From contig DVFP01000029.1 of NCBI GenBank assembly GCA_018713145.1, forward strand, positions 1 to 64,000: DNA of 64,000 bases. Direction: 5' to 3'. A model generated the notes under the pieces. It was not told the origin of the DNA and did not search any database. It saw only the letters and a program-made list of their open reading frames with translations. Made by a program: the position numbers and the translations under genes. Shown in pieces: positions 1 to 10,285 of this stretch. Source of the DNA: Candidatus Scybalocola faecavium. GTDB lineage: Bacteria; Bacillota; Clostridia; Lachnospirales; Lachnospiraceae. Within the stretch, counting starts at the first letter, position 1. Every line of letters begins with the position of its first letter.

Positions 1-80
1 ATGTAACTGTCAACTGTATAGATGGGAATCGGGATGAGGGGAGTGCCTCGTAGAAATCCTTACCATTTATACCAAAAAAG

Positions 81-120
81 AATAAGTCTGTAAGCTGTTT
101 TTCTTGCTTACAAACTTATT
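81..120 (+). promoter_or_regulatory. Hairpin just upstream of the Ig-repeat protein gene
   Basis: Arms at 81-95 and 106-120 pair over 15 positions with one mismatch, around a T-rich loop. The hairpin ends five bases before the GAGGAG ribosome binding site (125-130) of the start at 138. It could be a leader structure affecting translation or a terminator for an upstream transcript; there is no clear T-run after it. The first 80 bases of the window show nothing else I recognise. Confidence 0.5.
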
Positions 121-137
121 ATACGAGGAGACATGTT

Positions 138-3100
138 ATGAAAAGAAAGTTTTTTCATAGGATACTGCCGATCCTTATGGCGGTTCTTATGGTCATAGGA
201 ACCCTGCCGGCAGACTTCGGTTTCTCGGCTGAGGCGTATGCGGCGGGGGATGTGACCACAGATAATATCGGCGATTCCTCAACAACACCTGGGGGTAGTA
301 CAGAAGGAGAGCAACAGCCGTCCTTAAGTAAAAGTTTTATCTTTTCGATAGAAGGAATATCTTTTATGCCGGTCGATGGTAAGGCATTAGATTTGTATGT
401 TGAAATAAGAGATCAAAATGCCAGTACCCCTGATCAAAGAATTAATTTAGAACTCCAAGGGGATGTTTATACAGGTACGGCACAAATACTTAGTGGGAAT
501 ACTTACCAGTACGAAGTTAAAAGTAATAACTACAATATTAGCAACGGAACAAATGTAAGTGGTTCACTTGATATTTCAAATCAAGAATCACCAAGTAAAA
601 CGATTAGTGCACAAGGTTGGACGTTCACGCCTAATTTTGCCCGTAATACTATTTTGACGGTAGGTGCACAGCCCCAAGTCGCAGGGCAGACAACTTGGGG
701 AAATCCGGTAGTCTTGACGGCAACGCTGAAAGACGGCAGTGGTAATGCATTACAAGGAAAAAATGTTTATTTTAAAATAACTGATGAAAAGGGACAAGAT
801 GAATCAGATCAGAACTCATATACAACAAATGAAAAAGGTGTAGCTACATATATCTGGACACCGGCTTCCGGAATGAAATATACAATTGTTGCTTCATGGA
901 ACGGAGATGCTGATACTGCTCTAGGAACTGCATATGCTGGAACTACATCTCAGCCAAAAGAGTATACTCCAAGTAAAAAAGATGCAAGTTTAGTATTAAG
1001 TACATCCGCCCCTCAGGCATGGAATAACGGTGTAGTGTTGACAGCACAGTTAAAAGAAGGGGAGAACGACATAACTGATTTATCAGAAGGAACGGTACAG
1101 TTTTATGTGGTCGCTGAAAATGGAAGTCAAACACCAATAGAAAATGGAAACATAAATGTAGAGAATGGTAAAGCATCTTTTACATATACTGGACTTACTG
1201 GCGGTAAAAAAGTAACCTTCGCTGCTTCCTATACTGGAGGTAGTAAGTATGTAGTTAGCACATCAGTTACGACAGACTATGATCCATTGCCAGTTGCACC
1301 AACATTAACCCTTACACCTGATCCTGTGGCTGGCAATGGCTCCTGGCAGAGCGAAGTTAAGTTGACAGCCAAACTGACTGGGGGTGATGGTCAAACTGTA
1401 AGTTTGGATGCAAGTGAAATCACTTTTTTTGTTGATGGTGATCCATTAAAGGGACAAGTTGCTGAAAACGCGGATGGAACTGTTTTTATTCAGTGGACGC
1501 CGGGAGACAAAAAAGATTTTAAACTGGGTGTAAAATTTAATGGTAATGATGACTACTCAGAGACTTCCCTGACAGCACCTATTTCATATACCCCAGGTAA
1601 AGCGTCTGCGAAGTTTGAAGAGGACAGTTTAAAGGCAGAAGTACAGAAAGATTCTGAGACGAGTAATTCGTCATGGCAGGACCCGGTTAAGTTAAGCGTT
1701 AAACTAACAGATCAGAACAATCAGGTTATTAAAGATGCGGATACTCAGGTTAAATTTACCATTACATGGGATGATGGAAGTAAAGAAATTACTTCTACGG
1801 GATTGGAAGGCGATGTATATGTTGCTACATGGCAGCCTGAGAATGCTAAAAAGGTGACGATAACGGCATCATATGGAGGCGGTGACCGCTTTAATGGAGC
1901 TACTTCAATAAGTATCAACTATCAGCCGAACTTAGCGCAGCAAAGCTTTACGGTTAAAACCAATGATGACGAGCAAACACCTATAGAAAAACTTGAATTT
2001 ACATACACCTATGGAAGCGCAGCAACAACATATATATTATCAGCAGATACATTATCAGAAGATGAACAACAGAAAAGATACCCTGAGTTTTCATCAGATT
2101 TTTCCATCATTGTAGATTCTCATGATCACGGAAAAGAGTATGCTGATGATATTGTTGAGGCTAAAATTGAAAACGGTCAACTTATATTAACCCCTAAAAA
2201 TGTAGGTACGACCGAAATAGTAATACAGCAGAATGAATATGAAAATTTTTATGCTGCCAGTACCAAACCGGTGACTATTACTGTGGAGCCGTATGAACTG
2301 TCAATTAAAGAATCTGAAGACGCTGTACAAACCCGTGGAAATAAGGCATCTGATGAATCGGAAAGTCTGGAATGGGATAATACAAAGACTTATGACGCAA
2401 CAAATAATGTGGATGTACGTGTTGAGGTGGATCTTTCCGATTTAGAAGGACTTGAATCAGAGTATCAGGATGCATTGATAGCATCTTTTGACTCAACGGT
2501 AGCACCTTATGAAGGAAATTATTCCACAATGAAAGAAACTGATAGTGAAGGGCAAGTCCACTATTATATTGTGTATACTGGAGCCAAGGCAGTAAATACA
2601 GCCGATATTATTCATGTATCAGATAGTGAAGAAAGCTTTTCAGTGAATATTAAGCTGAATAAAACATCGGATAATAATAACCTGTTTCAGAACTATGTAT
2701 TTAAAGATGGCAAAGAAGAAGATAAGTCAAGTATTGATGTAGAAGCTGCAATAACTATAGAACAGCGTCCATTGACGTTAGTTTTAAATGACAGCTTTAC
2801 TCGTCAGTATAATAAATTAAATGAATTGGCATATTTTGCGATTGCGGCGGATGCAAGCTATTCCACACCGATTATTGACGTTACTGGATTCCCGGGAGAT
2901 AGAGATTCAGAAGCTAAGAAACAGATTATTGATAAAGTCAGTTCGTTATCTTTGGAAGCTTTGTTTGCTGAACATGGTGAAAGCGGCCCATACATTTCGA
3001 TTAATGGAAATGATTTGACCGTAAATAGTCCATTAGGTCAGACATATCAAGGCGCTCTTTCCATTACTGATACAGGATTAGAACTGTTTAACGACAATGA

Positions 3101-6100
3101 ACTGGAAAATTCTGATTATATTTTTAGTGGCTCAACTGGGGGATCTGTAACAATTGTTGAAGAACAGATTCAAAGCTTTACCTCTTATATGAAGTTAAAT
3201 ACAGGAAGCTATAATGCATTCCAGGAAACACCAGATGCAGGAAATACGCAGTCTGATCCGAAAATTTATTATGGTCAGGATGCTAAAGCCTATTTTGAAG
3301 TATCTTCACCATATAACAGAGTGTACATGGTAAACTCGGATAAAGACAACAGCGGTGGTACATTGATTAATGTAGACCAACCTCAGACATCCTTTAACGT
3401 TAATGTGGCTCAGGAAACTTTCTATTATTATCTGGAAAGTGTTGATGATGAAACAGGAACCGTTGTAGGAAAAACAAGCACATTTGGAATTACCTTCTAC
3501 AGAGATGTTACTGTCCCCACAACATCTATTGCTGTAGGAGAAGATAATATTGCTGTTTATGAGTTTGGTAAGCTTATTACCTTTGGACTTTATCAGAATA
3601 CTCCTTATGTCGCCAATGTGACAGTGACCGATCCTGCTGGAACAGAAAATGCTTCGGATAATGTCTCCGGTATTGCGTCAGTAAGCTACCGTGTCGTTAA
3701 TCTGGCTCAGGATGTTGACCCTCAACTGGATTATGTGGCAGGGGAAACGGATACGGATGATGCTCTTTATGAGAAAGTTTTTGATGTGGTTATAAAAGAT
3801 GCATTTAAATCCGTGACTTTGGATAAAGATGGCAAATTTACTGTTCCGGTCCGGATAACAGATGAGGACGAGATTGGAAATTATGTAGTATTCGTCAGAG
3901 TAGAGGATAATGTTGGAAACGCAGCAATCTACGGCTCTAACGGTATGATCTTTGAAAATGTTCCGGCAACTGATGTGACCATTAATTTTGATGAAACGTC
4001 AAATAATAACAAAGTTAATTACAAAGGAGCTGATCATTTTGCAAATGGTGAAAGTGTTACACTTTCGATTACAGCAAATGAGAACAGTGACTTAGATGTA
4101 TGGTCTGGTATCCATAAGATTGATTATACAGTAACTTCTGAAAGTAGGGATGGTATATCCTACACTGCAGTTCCAGAGAGCGGAGTATTTGAACAGACAC
4201 CTCCCGATGGTGTGACCTTAGCAGAATTAAAAGAAAACTATTCCTCACTCACTGGTATAATCAGTAACATTTACACCACACAGGATCAAAGCCAGATCGT
4301 TACAGTAACCGCATCCGCTACAGATTTTGCCGGTAATGAATCCGCCCAGGTAAGCCGCACATTTGTTATCGACCCGGTAGCTCCGGTAATTTCCGATACG
4401 CTGACCTCCGGGGCGCAGGTGCAAAACGGCAAGTATTATAATCAGGATGTGGTGATTACCACAGAGATCACCGAGCGATTCCTGGATATGGAAAACAAGC
4501 TCATTTATACCATTAACGGATCCACGATGACTTTAGGCGAGCTGCTTAGCCGCAAGGCTGACTTTGGTATTTCTTCCATCGCAGTGGATTACGGTACGGA
4601 CGGACCGGTTGGCGAGGAGCGTTCCGATAACTCTAAGTCCACAGTAACCATTACCTTCCATGATGATGGGGAATATACGATTTCCGCTCAGGTATCCGAC
4701 TATGCGGGAAATCAAAGCGCGCCGACGCAGACAGATACATTTGTTGTTGACCAGACAAAGCCTGTAGCTACAGTAACTTATTACAGCTATGGCACAGGAC
4801 AGACCTTTGCGCCGGGAGCAGCAGCAAACGCACCTTATTATCTGAATCAGAACTACAGCTCCTTTAAGGCAGTTGTATCTGTAACAGAGCTGAACTTTGA
4901 AAAGGATGGCAATGTTAATACAAACCTGACCATTGGGGCAACAAATTCTGAGAACAGAACCACCGATGAAATGACAAGTTTCATCAATACCCACGGAGCG
5001 AATGTGAAGTCCGCTCAGAACTGGTCAGATCCATCAGGAATCACACGGACATATACGGTGGATGTAACTGCAGATGCCAATTATTCCTTTGACTTTAACT
5101 ACACAGACCTTGCAGGAAATGAACTGGAAGTAGCTGTACCGACAGCTTATGTGACCCTTGACCGGGTTGTTCCTTCCGGTGAGATCACTGTCAACGGTTT
5201 TGTCAACGGCGTTGATGGAAATAATAATGCAACACAGAAATCTTGGTTTGAGCAGTTTATTTCTGCCATCACCTTCGGCCTGTTTGGTAAAGACAGCGTT
5301 ACAGCTTCCATGACAAGCTCTGATGTTACATCCGGTATGGCATCCACCCAGTACATTGCTACCAGCGCGCTGCTTTCTAAAGCACAGCTTGCCGCACGGA
5401 CGGACTGGAGAGATTATACAGGAAACATTAACTTGGTAGCTAACGAAAATGTGATCGTTTATGAAAAGGTGACAGATAAAGCAGGAAATACGGAATATTA
5501 CAGCACAGAAAATATGGTTGTGGATAATACAGATCCCGCTCCGGTAGTGACTGTGACACCGTCTTCCCCGGCATGGGGCAAAGGCGTTTATGCAGCCACA
5601 GATAATCCGGGATTTGATATTTCTGTAACAGATCCGTCTGTGAATAACGCCTATTCCGGACTGAAAGAGATTACATATCAGATTGTTAATGGAACAACCG
5701 GATATACAGAAAGCGGAATACTGGCTACATTTAATAGAACTGAGCATACCCAGTCTTGGAGCGGCCATGTAAGTATTGATCCAAACGCATTTTACAGCAA
5801 TGATGTTCAGATCACTGTGTCAGCTACTGACTGGTCAACCAATGACGCCACATCAGAAACACAAAGTATTAAGGTGGATAACAAGGCGCCGGTAGTAACT
5901 TTCTCCCTCAGCACCGCGGATGCTTTAAACGGAAAGTATTATAAGAACAACAAGACTTTGACCATTACTGTAGACGAGCGGAATTTTGACCCCTCCTACA
6001 CACCGACCGTGACCTCCACCTCCGGCGGCGGATATTCCTTTGGCGGATGGTCCTCTAATGGAGAGATCCATACCGGTGTGATCACATTTAGTGGGGACAG

Positions 6101-7610
6101 CGATTATACCGTAACCTTTGACTGTTACGATCTGGCAGGAAATCACTCTAATACAGAGCGGCAGGAAGAATTTACTGTAGATAAAACCCTCCCGACAGTA
6201 TCCGTTTCCTACAACAACAATGATGTCCTTAACGGCCACTACTACAGCGCGGCCCGCACCGCCACAGTAACCATCACAGAGCACAATTTCCGTGCTTCTG
6301 AGGTTCGGGTAACCACAACGGCTTCCTTAAATGGTTCTTCCATTTCAGCGCCGTCCATTAGCGGATGGTCCACCAGCGGCGATCGGCATACAGCAACGAT
6401 CAGCTTCTCCGGCGATGGAGATTACACATTTGATATTGCCTACACCGACCTGGCGGGAAATGCTATGGCAGACTATGCCCAGGACAGCTTTACCGTTGAC
6501 CTGACTGATCCTGAGATCGAGATCACCGGCGTGGAAAACCGTTCTGCAAATAAGGGTACGGTGGCTCCTGTGATCACATTGTCGGATACGAACTATACAG
6601 CAGATGGCGTGACTCTTACATTAACCGGCACCAATAAGGGCCGCATTAATGTAGATTCCATGGTAAGCCGCACATCCAACGGTAATGGACAGATCATTAC
6701 CTTCCGCAACTTTGGCAGCAATATGGATGATATTTACACCCTTACTGCAAGACTGGTTGACCGGGCAGGAAATGAGACGACCCGCAGCATTACCTTCTCT
6801 GTGAACAGAGATGGCTCCACTTATGAGCTGGATGATTATGTAGCTCAGCTGATTGAAACCGGATTTACCAACAGCCCAAAGGATATTGTCATTAAGGAAA
6901 TTAATGTTGATACCCTTGAGTTTATTGAGATTACCTACAGTAAAGATGGTGAAGTGGTCACTTTGAAAGAAGGCGTAGACTATACGGTTGAGGAAGAAGG
7001 CGGCGATGGCCAGTGGAAGGTTTATACCTATACCATTAAGGCCAGCTGCTTTGAAGAGGAAGGTCAGTATTCCATTAATATTTATTCCGAAGACCGGGCG
7101 CAGAACACTTCCACCTACCAGGTGAAAAACAGCAAGCTGGAAAAAGAAGAACAGATGACCCTTGAGTTCATCGTAGATAAGACTGCTCCTTCCATCAGTA
7201 TCGCCAACCTGGAAGACCGGGGACGGTACAGAGAAAGCGCTCATGAATTTACCTTAAGCGTTAAGGATAACATGCTTCTGTCTTATGTAGAGCTTTACCT
7301 GGACGGCGTGCTTTACCACACTTATTCCGGAGATGAGCTTACTATTGATGACGGCTTGCTGACCATTACAGTGGACAGCAAGGACGCTTACCAGACGGTA
7401 AAGATCATTGCTTACGATGCCGCAGGTAATCCTACAGATCCGGTAGAGTACCAGGTTCTTGTAACCTCCAACTGGTGGATCCAGTTCTACATGAACAAGC
7501 CTTTGTTCTTTGGATGCATTGCAGGAATTGTTGTGGTCGCAGGTGTGATCATCTTCCTTGTGGTAAGAAGCCGGAGAAAGGCTGATAAAAAAACGTATAA
7601 AAAGATTTAA
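138..7610 (+). CDS. Giant Ig-like-repeat surface protein with C-terminal membrane anchor
   Basis: A 2,490-residue protein predicted to stand outside the cell. A signal peptide (lysines at residues 2-4, hydrophobic stretch, AYA-A cleavage near 36) is followed by four Ig-like (Big_3_5-type) modules at about 170-620, each opening with a TLTV/LVLS-like strand and a W...V.LTA.L core. From about 1400 to 2200 come repeated modules that begin with YY and end with a D-A/L-GN motif (DYAGN, DLAGN, DRAGN). Near the end is a single membrane helix (FFGCIAGIVVVAGVIIFLVV) and a basic tail (RSRRKADKK). There is no LPXTG sortase signal. It precedes the secretion genes with a 311-base gap, so it may be an adhesin or a wall-spanning part of the machine; neither is proven. 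Codon use changes strongly inside the gene: about 300-4,250 is AT-rich while both ends resemble the neighbours. GAGGAG at 125-130 supports the start. Confidence 0.85.
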   Translation: MKRKFFHRILPILMAVLMVIGTLPADFGFSAEAYAAGDVTTDNIGDSSTTPGGSTEGEQQPSLSKSFIFSIEGISFMPVDGKALDLYVEIRDQNASTPDQRINLELQGDVYTGTAQILSGNTYQYEVKSNNYNISNGTNVSGSLDISNQESPSKTISAQGWTFTPNFARNTILTVGAQPQVAGQTTWGNPVVLTATLKDGSGNALQGKNVYFKITDEKGQDESDQNSYTTNEKGVATYIWTPASGMKYTIVASWNGDADTALGTAYAGTTSQPKEYTPSKKDASLVLSTSAPQAWNNGVVLTAQLKEGENDITDLSEGTVQFYVVAENGSQTPIENGNINVENGKASFTYTGLTGGKKVTFAASYTGGSKYVVSTSVTTDYDPLPVAPTLTLTPDPVAGNGSWQSEVKLTAKLTGGDGQTVSLDASEITFFVDGDPLKGQVAENADGTVFIQWTPGDKKDFKLGVKFNGNDDYSETSLTAPISYTPGKASAKFEEDSLKAEVQKDSETSNSSWQDPVKLSVKLTDQNNQVIKDADTQVKFTITWDDGSKEITSTGLEGDVYVATWQPENAKKVTITASYGGGDRFNGATSISINYQPNLAQQSFTVKTNDDEQTPIEKLEFTYTYGSAATTYILSADTLSEDEQQKRYPEFSSDFSIIVDSHDHGKEYADDIVEAKIENGQLILTPKNVGTTEIVIQQNEYENFYAASTKPVTITVEPYELSIKESEDAVQTRGNKASDESESLEWDNTKTYDATNNVDVRVEVDLSDLEGLESEYQDALIASFDSTVAPYEGNYSTMKETDSEGQVHYYIVYTGAKAVNTADIIHVSDSEESFSVNIKLNKTSDNNNLFQNYVFKDGKEEDKSSIDVEAAITIEQRPLTLVLNDSFTRQYNKLNELAYFAIAADASYSTPIIDVTGFPGDRDSEAKKQIIDKVSSLSLEALFAEHGESGPYISINGNDLTVNSPLGQTYQGALSITDTGLELFNDNELENSDYIFSGSTGGSVTIVEEQIQSFTSYMKLNTGSYNAFQETPDAGNTQSDPKIYYGQDAKAYFEVSSPYNRVYMVNSDKDNSGGTLINVDQPQTSFNVNVAQETFYYYLESVDDETGTVVGKTSTFGITFYRDVTVPTTSIAVGEDNIAVYEFGKLITFGLYQNTPYVANVTVTDPAGTENASDNVSGIASVSYRVVNLAQDVDPQLDYVAGETDTDDALYEKVFDVVIKDAFKSVTLDKDGKFTVPVRITDEDEIGNYVVFVRVEDNVGNAAIYGSNGMIFENVPATDVTINFDETSNNNKVNYKGADHFANGESVTLSITANENSDLDVWSGIHKIDYTVTSESRDGISYTAVPESGVFEQTPPDGVTLAELKENYSSLTGIISNIYTTQDQSQIVTVTASATDFAGNESAQVSRTFVIDPVAPVISDTLTSGAQVQNGKYYNQDVVITTEITERFLDMENKLIYTINGSTMTLGELLSRKADFGISSIAVDYGTDGPVGEERSDNSKSTVTITFHDDGEYTISAQVSDYAGNQSAPTQTDTFVVDQTKPVATVTYYSYGTGQTFAPGAAANAPYYLNQNYSSFKAVVSVTELNFEKDGNVNTNLTIGATNSENRTTDEMTSFINTHGANVKSAQNWSDPSGITRTYTVDVTADANYSFDFNYTDLAGNELEVAVPTAYVTLDRVVPSGEITVNGFVNGVDGNNNATQKSWFEQFISAITFGLFGKDSVTASMTSSDVTSGMASTQYIATSALLSKAQLAARTDWRDYTGNINLVANENVIVYEKVTDKAGNTEYYSTENMVVDNTDPAPVVTVTPSSPAWGKGVYAATDNPGFDISVTDPSVNNAYSGLKEITYQIVNGTTGYTESGILATFNRTEHTQSWSGHVSIDPNAFYSNDVQITVSATDWSTNDATSETQSIKVDNKAPVVTFSLSTADALNGKYYKNNKTLTITVDERNFDPSYTPTVTSTSGGGYSFGGWSSNGEIHTGVITFSGDSDYTVTFDCYDLAGNHSNTERQEEFTVDKTLPTVSVSYNNNDVLNGHYYSAARTATVTITEHNFRASEVRVTTTASLNGSSISAPSISGWSTSGDRHTATISFSGDGDYTFDIAYTDLAGNAMADYAQDSFTVDLTDPEIEITGVENRSANKGTVAPVITLSDTNYTADGVTLTLTGTNKGRINVDSMVSRTSNGNGQIITFRNFGSNMDDIYTLTARLVDRAGNETTRSITFSVNRDGSTYELDDYVAQLIETGFTNSPKDIVIKEINVDTLEFIEITYSKDGEVVTLKEGVDYTVEEEGGDGQWKVYTYTIKASCFEEEGQYSINIYSEDRAQNTSTYQVKNSKLEKEEQMTLEFIVDKTAPSISIANLEDRGRYRESAHEFTLSVKDNMLLSYVELYLDGVLYHTYSGDELTIDDGLLTITVDSKDAYQTVKIIAYDAAGNPTDPVEYQVLVTSNWWIQFYMNKPLFFGCIAGIVVVAGVIIFLVVRSRRKADKKTYKKI

Positions 7611-7921
7611 GCTTAACCGACAAGGGTTTAGGCTTAATAAAGATCTAAACTTAAAATGATCCGCCGGCGCTCCTTTCACCGGGAGCGTTGGCGCTCACGA
7701 AGGCTGCGGCGGGGATGTGCTTATCCTCATACAGACATGCAGGCATATCCCTGCGGGCCTTCGTACAATCAAAATCCATGGTCCTTCCGTTCCGCCTGGG
7801 GCGCGGGAAATGACATTTCCTTTTCAGACCGATGAAGTCATTGATTTGCTGTTCACCTTGTGGATCCCAGGTATCACTTGATTGGTGTGAAAAAGAAATG
7901 GAGCATATAGGGGAGAATGAT
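7611..7921. other. Gap between surface-protein gene and secretion cluster
   Basis: 311 bases without a convincing gene. A GC-rich hairpin (arms 7662-7673 and 7681-7693) could end the preceding transcript, although no T-run follows. The reverse-strand reading frame that spans the gap has no ribosome binding site and runs into the FHA gene, so I do not accept it. No clear promoter was found. Confidence 0.5.
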
Positions 7922-8911
7922 ATGGTTGAAGAACTTCTAAGATCCGGGGCAATCACTGAGCTCCCCGGAGCGTCAAATGTGGCTTATGTTTTAAATGACA
8001 GCCGTTTATTTTTGCTTACAGGATATAAAGTGCTTAAAAGCCAGGAAAAAAATATTTTTGTCAGGTGTACCAGGCTTTTATACAACGGAAAGACAAAGCT
8101 GTATTATTTTACTTCCGGGTATAAATCTTTAAATCATCTGTTGCCGTCATTAAATGAGGACAGTTTTCTTATTTTTGCGGCAAATCTTCTGTCGGCTGTG
8201 ATTGAAATAAAAAATAACGGGTTTTTAAGCTGTGAAAATCTGGTATTGTCCATGGATCGGATTTACGTGAATCCGTCAACTTTAACGGTGTCTCTGATTT
8301 ATCTTCCTCTGACTTTTAATACAGGGGATGTGACTTTAATTGAAAATCAGCTGAGAAGCCGGATGATCAAGCTGATTCGTACAACGCCTTTTTTAATGAC
8401 CCGGAGGATGCAGCAGGTATGTCAGGAGCTGGCAAGCAGCGAGCTTTCTCTTGAGAACGTGTACCAGGAACTGTGCGGCCAGAAACCAATCTCTCCATTA
8501 GAAGCTAAAAGCAGCGGTAAGGAAGAAAAAAAACAGGGACAGGCATCCGGTACAGAACCTGCGCCAGAACTGGATCAGGATGCGGCCAGGAAGCTGAAGC
8601 TTCAGCCGGAGATGCTCTTTCAGTCCTTAAATGCGCCCACACCCATTTGTTTTAAGATCAATAAACCGGAATTTATTATAGGAAAGCTGGTTTCGGCAGT
8701 GGATGGCCCTTTGACCTTCAGCAATGCCATCAGCAGGATCCACTGTAAGATTATTTATGATCAGGGGGCTTACTATATTGTGGATTTGGGAAGTGTTAAT
8801 GGAACTTATGTGAATAAGGCCAGGCTGGTCAAAGACAGCCCGTGCCTCCTTAAGGATCAGGACCGGGTCCGCCTGGCAAAGTTTGACTTTTCTGTTCAGA
8901 TCAGGATATGA
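7922..8911 (+). CDS. FHA-domain protein of the secretion locus (DUF6382-like N-terminus)
   Basis: About 329 residues. The C-terminal 90 residues form an FHA domain, the phosphothreonine-binding fold: GK near its start, SRIHCKI, and NGTYVN are the conserved loops. The N-terminal 200 residues resemble the DUF6382 region found with FHA domains in Clostridia, followed by a charged, low-complexity linker. The open frame extends up to 7832, but AGGGGAG at 7909-7915 is spaced six bases from the ATG at 7922 and decides the start. No membrane segment is seen. With a Ser/Thr kinase 12 kb downstream in the same cluster, it probably reads phosphorylation of a secretion component; this partner is inferred. 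It does not resemble EssB, which has a pseudokinase and a membrane helix. Confidence 0.8.
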   Translation: MVEELLRSGAITELPGASNVAYVLNDSRLFLLTGYKVLKSQEKNIFVRCTRLLYNGKTKLYYFTSGYKSLNHLLPSLNEDSFLIFAANLLSAVIEIKNNGFLSCENLVLSMDRIYVNPSTLTVSLIYLPLTFNTGDVTLIENQLRSRMIKLIRTTPFLMTRRMQQVCQELASSELSLENVYQELCGQKPISPLEAKSSGKEEKKQGQASGTEPAPELDQDAARKLKLQPEMLFQSLNAPTPICFKINKPEFIIGKLVSAVDGPLTFSNAISRIHCKIIYDQGAYYIVDLGSVNGTYVNKARLVKDSPCLLKDQDRVRLAKFDFSVQIRI

Positions 8912-8935
8912 CATATATAAGTGGGAGTATGGTTT

Positions 8936-9994
8936 ATGAGTCAGTCTTCAATTATTTTAGCAGATACCGATGAAATCTACCTGGCTCCGCTGGAGACAAA
9001 GTTTCTGGAGGAACTGGGGGATGATGCCTTATTGCAGGTCATTACCGATCCGGCATATTTTGCGGAATTTTTTTCAAAGCCTCAGACCGGAGATATTTTA
9101 GTGGTCAGCGAGGATTTATATACAGATGCCCTTCAAAAACATAATATGGGACATATTTTTGTCCTGTCGGAAACGCCGGAAGATGTTTCTGACCGAAACT
9201 CATCCGATAATGTAAGTGTTTATAAGTATACAAGTATTAAAGAGATTTATGATCATATTATGGCGGTGAGTCATGACAGTCTGGCTCCTAAGACCGGACA
9301 GCTGCAAAAAACTGTTGTGATCCTTGTAACCTCCGCTTCCGGGGGCGTTGGCAAGACGACTCTGGCTATGGGGATCGGCGCCTGCCTGGCCCAAAAGTAT
9401 AAAAAAGTGTTATATGTGGATGCCCAGATGCTTAATACCTTTCAATTTTATCTGGAGGATCGGGGAACGCTGCCCTATCTGCCTTTTGGACAGTTGATGG
9501 GGGATCCTTCAGGGATTTTTGACAGGCTCAGAGCTTTTATTCGGACAGAGGCTTTTGATTATCTCCCTCCATTTGGCGCTGCGCTGGATACCCTGGGAGG
9601 GGATTTTTCCATATATGAAGCATTTATCCGGGGGGCAAAAGCCTCCGGGATCTATGATGTGATCATTATAGATACAGATACTGTTTTATCAGCAGGAAAG
9701 GCTGCGCTAATGACATTTGCGGATAAGGTCCTTCTCCTTACCGGACAGACGGCGTCAGGCGTTTTTGCCATGAATGCTTATGTAAAAAATATTAATTGCA
9801 GCGACCGGGAAAAGTTTTATTTTGTATGCAGCAACTTTGACAGCAGCCGGGAAAATGCCCTTGTAGCCTCCAGGGAGCCTTTGGGCTTTATGGTTAATGA
9901 ATATGTAGGCCATGTCAAGGATATAGATATGCTGGATCTGAGAGATTTTGTTCATATTACAGATATTGCCCGTCTGGCCTGGCTGCTGGTATAG
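8936..9994 (+). CDS. ParA/MinD-family ATPase (CpaE-like) of the secretion locus
   Basis: About 352 residues. The second half carries a deviant Walker A motif, SASGGVGKTT (lysine near residue 140), followed by VLYVDAQ and later VIIIDTDT, typical of the MinD/ParA/CpaE family of ATP-dependent positioning proteins. The first 120 residues look like a degenerate receiver-type domain (IILADTDEIYL at the start), as in CpaE. The frame opens with GTG at 8921, but GGGAG at 8923-8927 lies eight bases from the ATG at 8936, so I take 8936. It starts 24 bases after the FHA gene and belongs to the same operon. A role in placing or regulating the secretion machine is inference from context. Confidence 0.8.
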   Translation: MSQSSIILADTDEIYLAPLETKFLEELGDDALLQVITDPAYFAEFFSKPQTGDILVVSEDLYTDALQKHNMGHIFVLSETPEDVSDRNSSDNVSVYKYTSIKEIYDHIMAVSHDSLAPKTGQLQKTVVILVTSASGGVGKTTLAMGIGACLAQKYKKVLYVDAQMLNTFQFYLEDRGTLPYLPFGQLMGDPSGIFDRLRAFIRTEAFDYLPPFGAALDTLGGDFSIYEAFIRGAKASGIYDVIIIDTDTVLSAGKAALMTFADKVLLLTGQTASGVFAMNAYVKNINCSDREKFYFVCSNFDSSRENALVASREPLGFMVNEYVGHVKDIDMLDLRDFVHITDIARLAWLLV

Positions 9995-10024
9995 GAGAAT
10001 GTTTGTATAGGAGAAGGATGATTT

Positions 10025-10273
10025 ATGGAGAAAAGAGCATATGTGATTTTGCGGATTTTTGACAAAAGAGAAGAAAAGGATCTGGATATACCTTTAAATA
10101 TTTCAGCCAAGCAGCTTGTGCTGGCTTTAAACACCGCCTATGAGCTGGGGATCGATGTGTCCGACGGGCGGAATATTTTCCTGAAAGCGGAAAATCCTAT
10201 TGTGCTTCTTAAAGGGAATAAAACGCTGGAAGAGCTGGGTGTAAGAGATGGCACTGTGATTAATGTAATATAG
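10025..10273 (+). CDS. YukD/EsaB-type ubiquitin-fold protein
   Basis: 82 residues with the pattern of a ubiquitin-like beta-grasp protein: a first strand AYVILRIF, a helix around SAKQLVLALNTAYEL, and a C-terminal strand GVRDGTVINVI. Length and position directly before the EssC-type ATPase gene match YukD of Bacillus and EsaB of Staphylococcus, a small cytoplasmic part of T7SSb. No C-terminal diglycine is present, as expected for this family, so it is not a protein modifier. Start at 10025 is supported by GGAGAAGG upstream. The next gene begins 12 bases after its stop. Confidence 0.8.
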   Translation: MEKRAYVILRIFDKREEKDLDIPLNISAKQLVLALNTAYELGIDVSDGRNIFLKAENPIVLLKGNKTLEELGVRDGTVINVI

Positions 10274-10285
10274 CGGGAGATGGGT

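Noticed and set aside
5034..5768. Long reverse-strand frame inside the Ig-repeat gene
   Set aside because: It is a shadow of a strongly supported + strand gene, without a ribosome site or a known protein pattern.
7651..7956. Reverse frame across the gap before the FHA gene
   Set aside because: No ribosome site, and it overlaps the start of the FHA gene.
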